From: Cellulophaga omnivescoria
GTDB taxonomy: Bacteria > Bacteroidota > Bacteroidia > Flavobacteriales > Flavobacteriaceae
Assembly (NCBI RefSeq): GCF_001999725.1
Contig: NZ_MDDP01000004.1
Coordinates: 62,001-126,000, forward strand
DNA: 64,000 nucleotides
Reading direction: 5' to 3'
The position numbers and the translations under genes were made by a program. Below the pieces are notes generated by a model. It saw only the letters and a list, made by a program, of their open reading frames with translations. It made no database searches and was not told where the DNA came from. Within the stretch, counting starts at the first letter, position 1. Each line of letters starts with the position of its first letter. This document shows positions 34,233 to 43,394 of this stretch, piece after piece.

Positions 34233-34342
34233 TTTTTTACAAAGGGATTTGTTTTTTGCATTTATACATATAATCTATACAAGATTACCTTTTATCTATG
34301 CCTATACACTTACCCTTATATTTTAGTGTTTAACCGATTATA

Positions 34343-34374
34343 TTTAACTTAATTTAACATATGATATAATTTTG
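34343..34374 (+). promoter_or_regulatory. possible promoter of the 34424 membrane protein gene
   Basis: TAATTTTG (34367-34374) matches TAnnTTTG exactly. TTTA at 34343-34346, 20 bases upstream, is a near -33 match. Confidence 0.4.
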
Positions 34375-34423
34375 TGTTAGATTAAACATAGAGCCCCCCA
34401 GCTTTTTATACTCTAATTATTAT

Positions 34424-34909
34424 ATGAAAATACCATCTATAAAAATTTCATGGAAGTTATCTGTCCTTATTTCTGTACTATTACTAATAATTGTTTCCTT
34501 TTCTAATTTTTACGGTCTATTAACAGACAAGTTTCACTTTAACAAAGCAGGTAGTTACTTTTTTATATTGTTAGCTACAGTACATATAATATACTTGTAT
34601 GCTTTTTGGTTTAAACTTACAGAAAATGAATATCCAGACAAGGAAATGAGAAACTTAGAATATGGTTTTTACCTCATATTTGCTTATTATGTATACAAAA
34701 TGGTAGATATTGCTAGCATAGTTTTTGGATACAGCACATATAACGATCTCATTTTACCAGATCATTTTTTACCTATAGGAATTGCAATTGTACTTGCTTA
34801 TTTAGGTTTGTGTTTAATTACACTAAAAATATTCTCTATTCGTAAAAATAAAATAGGAAGCTATATTACAGATTGTTACGAGGAGGAAGACTTAGATACA
34901 TGGCCTTAA
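34424..34909 (+). CDS. hypothetical membrane protein
   Basis: This 161-residue protein has four hydrophobic helices: about residues 11-29, 42-63, 81-102 and 124-145. It ends in an acidic tail (CYEEEDLDTWP). No family was recognised. It has its own promoter-like site and a perfect 16-bp terminator palindrome, so it looks like a single-gene unit. Real coding is supported by clean membrane topology and charge distribution, with positive residues on the inside loops. Confidence 0.65.
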   Translation: MKIPSIKISWKLSVLISVLLLIIVSFSNFYGLLTDKFHFNKAGSYFFILLATVHIIYLYAFWFKLTENEYPDKEMRNLEYGFYLIFAYYVYKMVDIASIVFGYSTYNDLILPDHFLPIGIAIVLAYLGLCLITLKIFSIRKNKIGSYITDCYEEEDLDTWP

Positions 34910-34945
34910 AAACCATATTAAAACCAAAAAAAAACAAACAGAAAC

Positions 34946-34978
34946 AAAATAGCCTCTAGTTAACTAGAGGCTATTTTT
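34946..34978. terminator. bidirectional terminator between convergent genes
   Basis: A 32-base perfect palindrome (arms AAAATAGCCTCTAGTT and AACTAGAGGCTATTTT) separates the convergent genes ending at 34909 and 34994. A/T runs lie on both sides. Confidence 0.85.
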
Positions 34979-34993
34979 ATTGACTAAAACAAA

Positions 34994-35875
34994 TTATCTT
35001 TTAACCCAACCCGTTGGAAAAGAATCACTGTTTAAACTTAAATTATGTGTTGTTGGTGCAGTTTCTTGTCCAGATACACCTACTAATGGTTTAAGTAAAA
35101 ATGGAGCAGGACTATTATCTGGAGATGGCTCTACAGAAATAACAACTGTTTTACCTCTAACATCTAAAGGAAAAGTAAATCCTGTTGGTGCATTATTAAA
35201 AAAATCTTCACCAGGAATTGGAGGTCCTGGATTAGCTCCACTAAAAGGATTACCAGAATCTTCTGCTTGTACAGTAGGATCCATAAATGTACCAGTTGTA
35301 ATTGGTCCGTCTTCACCTACTACCCAACCTTCATAAACCCAACCTTCTGGTAAAACAGGTAATTCTAAACCTGTAGCTTGTGGCGCTCCTGGTATACCAA
35401 ACCAAATACCATATTGGTCGTTCCCATTATTCATACCATCATCTTCATCTGTTGGTGTTCTTAAAAAGAATTCTCCGCTAGCACCAGTAAAATCACCAAC
35501 TAAATCTGTTATACTTACAGTTGCAGTTTCAGCTGCAAAAGCTCCAGAAAGCAACTTTGTTGTTGCAGGTGCTGGGTCGTTATCAACTGCTGGTTCTATA
35601 GATAATACATAAGCTGTTGCTTGATCTAATGTTTCAGCATCTACACTAAAAGAGGTTTTAGAAGGGTTTCCGTTACTATCTACAGTAAATACACCTGTAG
35701 ATACCGGAGCTCCATTTACAATTATCCATCCTTCATAAACATAATCGGCACCTAGGTCTTCTAAACCTTCAATACCCATAGTTAAATTTTTAGTTTGCGG
35801 CTCGTTTGTGTCATCATCCTTATCACAACTTACTACAAGAGCTGTTGCCATAAATAATAAAAGTAATTTTTTCAT
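34994..35875 (-). CDS. lipoprotein with two RskA-C-terminal-like domains
   Basis: This 293-residue protein has a lipoprotein signal (KKLLLLFMATALVVSC, Cys near residue 17) and an Asp-rich linker. Two similar domains follow. The first (about 45-135) has YEGWIIVNGAPVSTGVF and VLSIEPAVDNDPAPATTKLLSG. The second (about 180-275) has YEGWVVGEDGPITTGTF and VISVEPSPDNSPAPFLLKPLVG. The pattern resembles the extracytoplasmic C-terminal domain of RskA anti-sigma factors. There is no membrane helix or sigma-binding domain, so it is not an anti-sigma factor itself. It is divergent from an OmpR-type two-component system. Confidence 0.72.
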   Translation of the reverse strand: MKKLLLLFMATALVVSCDKDDDTNEPQTKNLTMGIEGLEDLGADYVYEGWIIVNGAPVSTGVFTVDSNGNPSKTSFSVDAETLDQATAYVLSIEPAVDNDPAPATTKLLSGAFAAETATVSITDLVGDFTGASGEFFLRTPTDEDDGMNNGNDQYGIWFGIPGAPQATGLELPVLPEGWVYEGWVVGEDGPITTGTFMDPTVQAEDSGNPFSGANPGPPIPGEDFFNNAPTGFTFPLDVRGKTVVISVEPSPDNSPAPFLLKPLVGVSGQETAPTTHNLSLNSDSFPTGWVKR

Positions 35876-35929
35876 TTTTAGAGTTTTTAAGATTATGACA
35901 CAAATTAACGGGTTGTTTTTAACGATGAA

Positions 35930-36066
35930 ATCACAAAAAAGTAAACTTTACATCCAATTTTGTAAGGTATTTGTGATAACTTCTACCTTTTATTACTATA
36001 AATGCTTCAAAAGCCTTAATTTCATTAACAAATTAAACTTTTTGACTTTGTGATAGCTTTGTGATA
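35930..36066. repeat. repeated TTTGTGATA sites upstream of the OmpR-type regulator
   Basis: The nonamer TTTGTGATA occurs at 35970-35978, 36047-36055 and 36058-36066. The last two start 11 bases apart, one helical turn. A minus-strand copy of eight bases (TTTGTGAT) lies at 35930-35937. All sit in the 217-base divergent intergenic region and could be binding sites of the adjacent regulator. Confidence 0.5.
36054..36061 (+). promoter_or_regulatory. -7 element for the response-regulator gene
   Basis: TAGCTTTG matches TAnnTTTG exactly, 31 bases before the start at 36093. It overlaps the paired TTTGTGATA repeats, which would fit autoregulation. Confidence 0.4.
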
Positions 36067-36092
36067 TATATTAACTTTTTTGCATCCATATT

Positions 36093-36785
36093 ATGAAACA
36101 GATACTTATTATAGAAGACGATCCAGAAATTATACAATTACTGGAAATACATTTAACAGATATGGTGTATACCACAACTAAAGCTATGGACGGTGAAACT
36201 GGTTTAAGTTTAGCTTTAGAAAACGACTATGACCTTATTTTATTAGACCTAACCCTACCAATAATGGACGGAATTGAGGTTTGTAAAAAATTAAGAGCCA
36301 AAAAAAATACACCAGTTATAATGCTCACTGCCAAATCTGAAGAAATAGATCGTGTGTTAGGTTTAGAAATTGGCGCAGATGACTATTTAACCAAACCTTT
36401 TAGTATCAGAGAACTTTTAGCACGTATAAAGGCTGTTTTACGTAGATCTGATACTCCTAAAATTGAAGAAAACAACTCTAGTACCTTATCTTTTGATGGT
36501 TTATATATTGATATAGATAAACGTAAGGTATTGCTTAATAAACAAAAAATAGACTTATCTCCAAAAGAGTTTGAGCTCTTAGTATTAATGGCCTCTAACC
36601 CTGGTAGAAACTATTCTAGGACAGAATTACTTAATATAATTTGGGGTTATAATTTTGAGGGATATGAACACACTGTAAATTCACATATTAACAGACTACG
36701 CGCAAAAATAGAATCTAATATGGCACAACCAAAGTATATACTTACTAGTTGGGGAGTTGGTTATAAATTTAACGAAGAAATTTAA
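36093..36785 (+). CDS. OmpR/PhoB-family response regulator
   Basis: This 230-residue protein has an N-terminal receiver (1-118) with IIEDD at residues 6-10, phosphoacceptor D52 in ILLDLTLPIMDG and K101 in YLTKPF. A C-terminal winged-helix domain (about 130-228) includes LSPKEFELLVLMASNPGRNYSRTELL, YEHTVNSHINRLRAKIE and the wing WGVGYKF. It should bind direct repeats in promoter DNA. The gene lies two bases upstream of its cognate kinase. The signal and targets are unknown. Confidence 0.95.
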   Translation: MKQILIIEDDPEIIQLLEIHLTDMVYTTTKAMDGETGLSLALENDYDLILLDLTLPIMDGIEVCKKLRAKKNTPVIMLTAKSEEIDRVLGLEIGADDYLTKPFSIRELLARIKAVLRRSDTPKIEENNSSTLSFDGLYIDIDKRKVLLNKQKIDLSPKEFELLVLMASNPGRNYSRTELLNIIWGYNFEGYEHTVNSHINRLRAKIESNMAQPKYILTSWGVGYKFNEEI

Positions 36786-36787
36786 TT

Positions 36788-38275
36788 ATGGGAGCATCAA
36801 AAAAAGTATTAGGAACCAAGCTTATAAAAAAATTATGGCTAGCCTTTATTTTTATTATATTATTAATGGGTGCTTGTTATATACTAATAACCGGGTATTT
36901 TGCTAATAAATACAATGAAGCCACAACACAAAAAGTTAATGCAAAGGTTGCAAACCACTTAATAGAGGAAAAATTTCAGAATGCATCTCCTTTTTTAGAA
37001 GATGGGAGCGTAAATAAGCCCTTGTTTGGAGATTTAATGCATGACATGATGGCGGTTAACCGTAGTATAGAAGTGTATTTACTAGACAATGCAGGTTCTG
37101 TACTTTATTCTGTTGTTTTAAAACATGATGCTAACGAACCTATAAAACACGTTTCTCTTGCCCCAATAAAAGAGTTTATTAAAACAGACGGACAAAAGTA
37201 TATTTTAGGTGACGATCCTAGAAATACTGAAGAGAAAAAAATATTTTCTGCTGCTCCTTACAAGAGCGGAGATAAAGAAGGATACATTTATATAATTTTA
37301 GCTGGACAAGAATTTGAAGCGATAAGTAATAGCCTGCTATCTCAATATTTTATGAAGTTGGGTATTGGCGCTACCCTGCTAACTATGTTATTTGCAGCAT
37401 TATTAGGATTGTTAAGTATTTGGTTTTTAACTAAAAACTTACGAGTAATGATTAGTACTGTAAATAAATTTCAGGAAGGAGACCGTACTGCGCGTATAAA
37501 AAACCCAGAAAAGTCTGATATTGAAGTCTTTGCTAACTCTTTTAATGATATGGCAGATACTATTGTTAGTAATATTGATAAAATACAATCTGTAGATACA
37601 TTACGTAGAGAGTTAATAGCAAATGTATCTCATGATTTAAGAACACCACTAGCCATATTAAAGGGCTATGTTGAAACGCTCCAAATTAAAAAAGATACAC
37701 TTACAGAAGAGCAAAAAGATGAATATTTACAAATTACCCATAATAATATAGACCGTTTATCAAACTTAATAAATCAATTATTTGAGTATTCTAAATTAGA
37801 GTCCGAACAAGTTACCCCAGTAAAAGAACCATTTTCTATAACGGAGCTATCCTATGACTTAATAGAAAAATTTAAAGTAATAGCAGAACAAAAGCAAATT
37901 ACCTTACATATGGATGCTTCTAATGAAAACAACTTTGTGTATGCAGATGTTAGTATGGTAGAACGTGCTTTACAAAATCTTTTAGAAAACGCTATTAAAT
38001 ATACAGAACCAAACGGAAAAGTAACACTAGCTATTAAAAAACAAGCTAAAAAAGTAGAAATTAATATTACAGATACTGGTGCCGGAATACCAATTAATGA
38101 GCAACCTTATATTTTTGACAGATACAAGCAGCTAGACAAGTCTGAAAAGAAAAGAGGTGCTGGCTTAGGTTTAGCCATAGTAAAGAAAATAATGGAAATG
38201 CATGACACCACTATAACTGTACTTAGCAAACCTAAAGAAGGCAGCACCTTTAGTTTTACATTACCTGTGCACTAA
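36788..38275 (+). CDS. membrane sensor histidine kinase
   Basis: This 495-residue protein is the partner of the preceding response regulator. Membrane helices at 17-38 and 190-215 flank an extracytoplasmic sensor region (40-188). A HAMP domain (212-265) follows. The HisKA box ANVSHDLRTPLAIL has H282 intact. The ATPase domain has NLLENAIKYT, DTGAGI and GLGLAIVKKI. All catalytic boxes are canonical, unlike the kinase-like protein at 27380. The stop codon overlaps the convergent hisIE by four bases. Confidence 0.95.
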   Translation: MGASKKVLGTKLIKKLWLAFIFIILLMGACYILITGYFANKYNEATTQKVNAKVANHLIEEKFQNASPFLEDGSVNKPLFGDLMHDMMAVNRSIEVYLLDNAGSVLYSVVLKHDANEPIKHVSLAPIKEFIKTDGQKYILGDDPRNTEEKKIFSAAPYKSGDKEGYIYIILAGQEFEAISNSLLSQYFMKLGIGATLLTMLFAALLGLLSIWFLTKNLRVMISTVNKFQEGDRTARIKNPEKSDIEVFANSFNDMADTIVSNIDKIQSVDTLRRELIANVSHDLRTPLAILKGYVETLQIKKDTLTEEQKDEYLQITHNNIDRLSNLINQLFEYSKLESEQVTPVKEPFSITELSYDLIEKFKVIAEQKQITLHMDASNENNFVYADVSMVERALQNLLENAIKYTEPNGKVTLAIKKQAKKVEINITDTGAGIPINEQPYIFDRYKQLDKSEKKRGAGLGLAIVKKIMEMHDTTITVLSKPKEGSTFSFTLPVH

Positions 38276-38868
38276 TGTCTGTTTTTAAGTACGGTAACAA
38301 TATCGTTTAATTTAAAGCCTTTTGCTTGTAACAAAATTAAATAATGAAACAATAGATCTGCACTTTCTTCTTTAAACAAGTGGTCGTCATTATCTTTTGC
38401 TTCTATTACTACTTCAACAGCTTCTTCACCAACTTTTTGGGCAACTTTGTTAATTCCTTTTCTGTAAAGAGATGCAACATAGCTGTCCTTATTGTCTGGG
38501 TTATCTTTGCGGTCTGTTATAATTGCTTCTAGTTCCGTTAAAAAACCATAGCTATTATTGTTTTCTTCTTTCCAACACGTATCTGTACCAGTGTGGCAAG
38601 TTGGCCCTACTGGGTTTACAGTAATAAGTAATGAGTCATTATCACAATCAACCTTCATAGCTACTAAATTCAAAAAGTTACCACTTTCTTCACCTTTTGT
38701 CCATAAACGGTTTTTACTTCTACTATAAAACGTTACCTTTTTTGTTTGGTTAGTTTTATCTACCGCTTCTTGGTTCATATAACCAAGCATTAAAACTGTT
38801 TTAGTAGCAGCGTCTTGTACTATTGCAGGTACTAAACCATCTGTACTTTTTGTAAAATCTATTGTCAT
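38272..38868 (-). CDS. hisIE: bifunctional phosphoribosyl-AMP cyclohydrolase / phosphoribosyl-ATP pyrophosphatase
   Basis: This 198-residue protein fuses HisI and HisE. The cyclohydrolase part (1-105) has MLGYMNQEAVDKT, FYSRSKNRLWTKGEESGN and the zinc-binding VDCDNDS and PTCHTGTDTCW. The pyrophosphatase part (108-198) has YRKGINKVAQKVGEEAVEVVIEA and ESADLLFHYLILL. It performs steps 2 and 3 of histidine synthesis. It is the last gene of the operon and ends in a 4-base overlap with the convergent kinase gene. No terminator is visible. Confidence 0.95.
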   Translation of the reverse strand: MTIDFTKSTDGLVPAIVQDAATKTVLMLGYMNQEAVDKTNQTKKVTFYSRSKNRLWTKGEESGNFLNLVAMKVDCDNDSLLITVNPVGPTCHTGTDTCWKEENNNSYGFLTELEAIITDRKDNPDNKDSYVASLYRKGINKVAQKVGEEAVEVVIEAKDNDDHLFKEESADLLFHYLILLQAKGFKLNDIVTVLKNRH

Positions 38869-38879
38869 TTTATATAGTA

Positions 38880-39635
38880 TTATAATCTAACCGGTATACC
38901 GTTAGTTTTTAATTCTTCTTTCAAATCTCTAATTTCTATTTCTTTAAAATGAAAAACGCTTGCTGCCAATGCTGCATCTGCTTTACCATCTTTAAAAGTA
39001 TCTGTAAAATGCTGAATAGAACCTGCGCCACCTGAAGCTATAATTGGAATATTTAGCTCGGTTGATAATTTAGCTAAAGCTTCATTAGCAAAACCATCTT
39101 TGGTACCGTCATTGTCCATAGACGTAAACAAAATTTCTCCTGCTCCTCTTTTTTCAACTTCTTTTGCCCAATCAAACAAGTTTAATTCTGTAGGTACTTT
39201 ACCACCAACCAAATGAACAACCCAGTTGCCATCTATATTTTTAGCATCTATGGCAACAACCACACACTGCGATCCAAATTTGGCTGCTAAGTCGTTTATT
39301 AATTGTGGGTTTTTAACTGCAGATGAATTTATAGATACTTTATCTGCACCATTTTGAAGTAATATATCTACGTCTTCTATAGATGAAATACCACCACCAA
39401 CAGTAAAAGGAATATTAACTTTTTCTGCAACTCGTAATACTAAGTCTGCTAATGTTTTTCTACGTTCTTCTGTTGCAGATATATCTAAAAAAACAAGTTC
39501 GTCTGCTCCTGTTTGTGCATAAATTTCTGCCAATTCTACTGGGTCGCCAGCATCTCGCAAATCTACAAAATTGACTCCCTTTACGGTGCGTCCGTTTTTA
39601 ATATCTAAGCAAGGAATTATTCTTTTTGTTAACAT
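38880..39635 (-). CDS. hisF: imidazole glycerol phosphate synthase cyclase subunit
   Basis: This 251-residue TIM barrel has the HisF hallmarks. [19 protein letters not shown] is the N-terminal strand with catalytic D8 region, and [12 protein letters not shown] and KVSINSSAV are phosphate-binding segments. [14 protein letters not shown] (second catalytic Asp) and IIASGGAGS follow. It receives ammonia from HisH and makes IGP and AICAR. It lies 11 bases upstream of hisIE. Confidence 0.96.
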   Translation of the reverse strand: MLTKRIIPCLDIKNGRTVKGVNFVDLRDAGDPVELAEIYAQTGADELVFLDISATEERRKTLADLVLRVAEKVNIPFTVGGGISSIEDVDILLQNGADKVSINSSAVKNPQLINDLAAKFGSQCVVVAIDAKNIDGNWVVHLVGGKVPTELNLFDWAKEVEKRGAGEILFTSMDNDGTKDGFANEALAKLSTELNIPIIASGGAGSIQHFTDTFKDGKADAALAASVFHFKEIEIRDLKEELKTNGIPVRL

Positions 39636-39704
39636 ATTATTTATGGATCATATAAAGAGAAAAGAAATAGACTTCTATTTTCCTGTACTCTCTAATCTAA
39701 ATTT

Positions 39705-40433
39705 TTATTTATTTAATATAAAATCTTCTAATTGCTTCATAGAAATTCTATTTTCATAAATAGCTTTACCTATTATAGTTCCTTCACAACCAATTTCGGC
39801 TAGTTTGGGTAGCTCATCAAAAGTAGAAATTCCTCCACTTGCTATAAGTTTTAAACCTTTTTCTGATGATTGCAAAATTTTAGAATACAAATTAAAAGAA
39901 GGTCCTTCTAACATACCATCTTTACTAATATCTGTGCAAATAACATAGCATACCCCTTGTTTTTGATATGCTTGTATAAATGGCACTAATTCTTCTTTAG
40001 ACTCTTCTAACCAACCAGAAACAGCTACTTTTTCATCCTTGGCATCTGCTCCTAAAATAATTTTATCTGCACCAAATTTTTCAAGCCAAGAAGAAAACAC
40101 TTCTCTATCTTTAACAGCAATACTACCACCAGTTATTTGGTTAGCACCACTTTCAAAAGCTATTCGTAAATCATCGTCCGACTTTAATCCGCCACCAAAA
40201 TCTATTTTTAGGCTTGTTTTAGACGCTATTTCCTCTAAAACTTTGTGATTTACAATGTGTTTAGACTTTGCTCCGTCTAAATCTACTAAATGTAAATACT
40301 CTATACCGTGAGCCTCAAACTCTTTAGCAACTTCTAAAGGATTTTCGTTATATATTTTTTTTGTGTTGTAATCTCCTTTAGACAAGCGTACACATTTGCC
40401 ATCTATAATATCTATTGCTGGTATTATTCTCAT
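39705..40433 (-). CDS. hisA: phosphoribosylformimino-5-aminoimidazole carboxamide ribotide isomerase
   Basis: This 242-residue TIM barrel is a HisF relative. It shows [58 protein letters not shown] and LIASGGIST. It isomerises ProFAR to PRFAR, step 4 of the pathway. It is followed by hisF after 69 bases. It is preceded by the largest gap in the operon, which holds an inverted repeat. Confidence 0.95.
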   Translation of the reverse strand: MRIIPAIDIIDGKCVRLSKGDYNTKKIYNENPLEVAKEFEAHGIEYLHLVDLDGAKSKHIVNHKVLEEIASKTSLKIDFGGGLKSDDDLRIAFESGANQITGGSIAVKDREVFSSWLEKFGADKIILGADAKDEKVAVSGWLEESKEELVPFIQAYQKQGVCYVICTDISKDGMLEGPSFNLYSKILQSSEKGLKLIASGGISTFDELPKLAEIGCEGTIIGKAIYENRISMKQLEDFILNK

Positions 40434-40472
40434 TTTTGTTTTTTTAAAAGAAAGTATTAAATTTTAAGAACA

Positions 40473-40549
40473 AAGTCTTAAGTTTTTAATACTAATTTAT
40501 AATAGTAAGCCTTTATATTTAAAGGAATAGAAACACTTACTTAAGACTT
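40473..40549. repeat. 11-bp inverted repeat in the hisH-hisA gap
   Basis: AAGTCTTAAGT (40473-40483) and ACTTAAGACTT (40539-40549) form a perfect 11-bp inverted repeat, 55 bases apart. A smaller hairpin candidate overlaps it (GTATTAAA 40454-40461 with TTTAATAC 40485-40492). The 126-base gap is by far the longest inside the his operon, where other junctions overlap or are at most 69 bases. Confidence 0.5.
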
Positions 40550-40559
40550 AATTAAACTT

Positions 40560-41141
40560 CTACATTTCAAGAAAATTTCTTAAAATCTGCTCTCCTACTT
40601 CACTGCTCTTTTCTGGGTGAAATTGAGTTCCATAAAAATTATTTTTTTGTAATGCTGCACTGTAATCTACATCATAATTAGATTTTGCAATGGTTTCGTT
40701 AGTAACTGGAGCATAAAAACTATGAACCATATAAATATGAGATTTTTCTTTTACTTTATTAAAAAGATTTGTTGTTAAGTTTGATATCTCATTCCATCCA
40801 ATTTGTGGCACTTTTACCTTGTTTGAAAACTTTACAACATCAACATTAAAAATCCCCAAGCCTTTTGTTTCTCCTTCTTCAGATGCGTTGCACATTAACT
40901 GCATACCCAAACAAATACCCAAAACAGGTTGTTTTAATGTAGGGATTAAAGTATCTAAACCACTAGCACGTAACTTACTCATTGCACTACTAGCCTCACC
41001 TACACCAGGAAAAATAACTTTATCCGCAGCTAAAATTTCATTTACGTCATCTGTTAAGACAGCCTCAAAACCAAGTCGTTTTATAGCAAACTTAATGCTC
41101 TGTATATTTCCTGCTCCGTAATTTATAATTACTATTTTCAT
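40560..41141 (-). CDS. hisH: imidazole glycerol phosphate synthase glutaminase subunit
   Basis: This 193-residue class I glutamine amidotransferase starts KIVIINYGAGNIQSIKFAIKRLG. It has the nucleophile Cys in PVLGICLGMQLMCNASEEG and the catalytic His-x-Glu in GTQFHPEKSSEVG. It supplies ammonia to HisF. It is 25 bases downstream of hisB. The 126-base gap to hisA is described separately. Confidence 0.95.
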   Translation of the reverse strand: MKIVIINYGAGNIQSIKFAIKRLGFEAVLTDDVNEILAADKVIFPGVGEASSAMSKLRASGLDTLIPTLKQPVLGICLGMQLMCNASEEGETKGLGIFNVDVVKFSNKVKVPQIGWNEISNLTTNLFNKVKEKSHIYMVHSFYAPVTNETIAKSNYDVDYSAALQKNNFYGTQFHPEKSSEVGEQILRNFLEM

Positions 41142-41166
41142 TTTAAACTTTAAGTATTATCACTAT

Positions 41167-42300
41167 TTACAGCATTCCCTTTGTACTAGGTAAAACCATT
41201 TTTTCTACATCTCTTTTTACCGCCATTTTTATAGCCTTTGCAAATGCTTTAAAAATAGCTTCAATTTTATGATGTTCATTTACACCTTCTGCTTTAACAT
41301 TTAAGTTAGCTTTTGCTCCATCTGAAAATGATTTAAAAAAGTGTAAAAACATTTCTGTAGGCATATCGCCCACCATTTCTCGTTTAAAATCGGCTTCCCA
41401 TACCAACCAGTTTCTACCTCCAAAATCAATTGCTACTTGTGCTAAACAATCATCCATTGGCAAACAAAAACCATAACGTTCTATGCCAAGTTTTGTTCCT
41501 AAAGCCTTAGCAAACACTTCTCCTAATGCAATAGCTGTATCTTCTATAGTGTGATGCTCATCAACCTCTAAATCACCGTTTACCTTAATTTCTAAATCCA
41601 TTTGACCGTGACGAGCCAATTGGTCTAACATATGATCAAAGAAAGACAATCCTGTTTTTATATCGCTTTTACCCGTACCATCTAAATTTACATTAATGTA
41701 AATATCGGTTTCATTTGTTTTACGTGTAACTTCAGAAACTCTATCTTTTAGTTTTAAGAACTCGTATATTTTCTCCCAGTCGTTGCTTTCTAAGGCTATA
41801 ACATCGTTTAATTCTTCTCTTTTTACTGTAATTTCTCCAGTACCAAGATTGGTTTCATCATTAATAAAAATACCTTTAGAACCTAGGTTTTTAGCAAGTT
41901 CTATATCTGTTAATCTGTCGCCAATAACAAAAGAATTTGCTAAATCATATTCTGCAGAAAAATATTCGGTTAATAAGCCTGTTCCAGGTTTACGAGTATT
42001 GGCATTTTCGTGAGGAAAAGTTCTATCTAAAAACACCTTATCAAAAACTACACCTTCGTTCTCAAAAGACTTTAAAATAAAGTTGTGTACTGGCCAAAAT
42101 GTATCTTCAGGAAAAACATCTGTACCTAAGCCATCTTGATTGGTAATCATTACCAACTCATAATCTAGTTCTTTTGCAATTTTACCCAAAAAAGTAAATG
42201 CTTTAGGGTAAAAAACCATTTTTTCAAATGCATCTATTTGCTCATCTACGGTTTCTTTAATTATGGTTCCGTCTCTATCTATAAATAATACTTTTTTCAT
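41167..42300 (-). CDS. hisB: bifunctional histidinol-phosphatase / imidazoleglycerol-phosphate dehydratase
   Basis: This 377-residue fusion has a HAD-type phosphatase (residues 1-170: [41 protein letters not shown]). It is followed by an IGP dehydratase (about 185-377: [46 protein letters not shown]). It provides steps 6 and 8 of the pathway, so no separate HisN is needed. The frame is open eight codons further, but ATG 42300 begins directly at the HAD strand and was chosen. Confidence 0.94.
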   Translation of the reverse strand: MKKVLFIDRDGTIIKETVDEQIDAFEKMVFYPKAFTFLGKIAKELDYELVMITNQDGLGTDVFPEDTFWPVHNFILKSFENEGVVFDKVFLDRTFPHENANTRKPGTGLLTEYFSAEYDLANSFVIGDRLTDIELAKNLGSKGIFINDETNLGTGEITVKREELNDVIALESNDWEKIYEFLKLKDRVSEVTRKTNETDIYINVNLDGTGKSDIKTGLSFFDHMLDQLARHGQMDLEIKVNGDLEVDEHHTIEDTAIALGEVFAKALGTKLGIERYGFCLPMDDCLAQVAIDFGGRNWLVWEADFKREMVGDMPTEMFLHFFKSFSDGAKANLNVKAEGVNEHHKIEAIFKAFAKAIKMAVKRDVEKMVLPSTKGML

Positions 42301-42344
42301 CTTCAATAGTTCGTTATAATTCAATTTTTAAAAAAGAATTACGG

Positions 42345-43394
42345 TTAGTTATTAATTTGGTTTAGTGCGCTTATTAATGTGTTGTTTTCTTCTCTAGTAC
42401 CTACAGTAAAACGTAATGTATTTTTACATAATGGCTGCGTGGTTCTGTTGCGTATTACAATACCTTTATCTAGTAATTGATTGTACCTTTTTGTAGCATC
42501 ATCTACTTTTACTAAAATAAAATTAGCATCAGACGTATAAACTTTTTCTACAAAATTTACTTCAAGTAATACTTTAGATAAAATGTCTTTTTCTGTCATT
42601 ATTTCAGAAACTTCCTGCTTTACAGTATCTACATCTAAAACACGCTCTTTTGCTCGTTGTTGTGTTAATTCGTTTACGTTATAAGGTGGTTTTATTTTAT
42701 TTAAAACTGTTATAATTTCCTTTGATGCAATACAAATTCCCAATCTTACACCTGCTAACCCATACGCTTTAGACAGTGTTTGTGTTACTATTAAATTAGG
42801 GTAATTATTTAACTGAGAAACCCAACTTTCTTGTGATGAAAAATCGATATAAGCTTCATCTACAACTACCAAACCTTTAAAATTTTCTAATAACTGATGC
42901 ATTTTTTCTGTAGCGAAACTATTACCAGTTGGATTGTTTGGTGAACATAAAAATAAAATTTTACTGTTTTTATCTGCTGTACTTAAAATTTCATCAACAT
43001 TAGGCTCAAAATTGGTTGTAAGTAACACCTCTCTATTCTCTATGTTGTTAATAGCAGATAATACCTTGTACATACCGTAAGTTGGTGGTAAGGTTATAAT
43101 ATTATCTTCTTTTGGCTCACAAAATGCTCTATATATTAAGTCTAAAACTTCATCACTACCATTACCTAAAAGCAAGTTTTCTGACTTTATACCTTTTTGT
43201 TCTGCTAAAATAGATTTTAAACTACGTTGTTGTGGATCTGGATATCTATTTACACCGTTTTGGTATGGATTTTCATTTGCATCTAAAAAAATCATTTCAG
43301 TACCATCAGAAACATATTCATCTCTAGCTGAAGAATACGGACTAAGTCCTTTTACATTCTCTCTAGTTAATTTATCTAAGTTAAAATCTTTCAT
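42345..43394 (-). CDS. hisC: histidinol-phosphate aminotransferase
   Basis: This 349-residue fold-type I PLP enzyme has FLDANENPYQNG, GNGSDEVLDLIYRAF, CSPNNPTGN, VVVDEAYIDFS and the PLP lysine in VTQTLSKAYGLAGVRLG. It transaminates imidazole acetol phosphate with glutamate. Its ATG overlaps the hisD stop by one base (TAATG), which suggests translational coupling. Confidence 0.95.
   Translation of the reverse strand: MKDFNLDKLTRENVKGLSPYSSARDEYVSDGTEMIFLDANENPYQNGVNRYPDPQQRSLKSILAEQKGIKSENLLLGNGSDEVLDLIYRAFCEPKEDNIITLPPTYGMYKVLSAINNIENREVLLTTNFEPNVDEILSTADKNSKILFLCSPNNPTGNSFATEKMHQLLENFKGLVVVDEAYIDFSSQESWVSQLNNYPNLIVTQTLSKAYGLAGVRLGICIASKEIITVLNKIKPPYNVNELTQQRAKERVLDVDTVKQEVSEIMTEKDILSKVLLEVNFVEKVYTSDANFILVKVDDATKRYNQLLDKGIVIRNRTTQPLCKNTLRFTVGTREENNTLISALNQINN

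Noticed and set aside
34980-35336. 118-codon plus-strand frame over the lipoprotein gene
   Set aside because: Antisense of a repeat-containing lipoprotein; begins inside the terminator region and has no protein features.
35808-36053. 81-codon plus-strand frame across the divergent intergenic region
   Set aside because: Overlaps the lipoprotein start antisense and covers the regulator's promoter repeats; composition is not protein-like.
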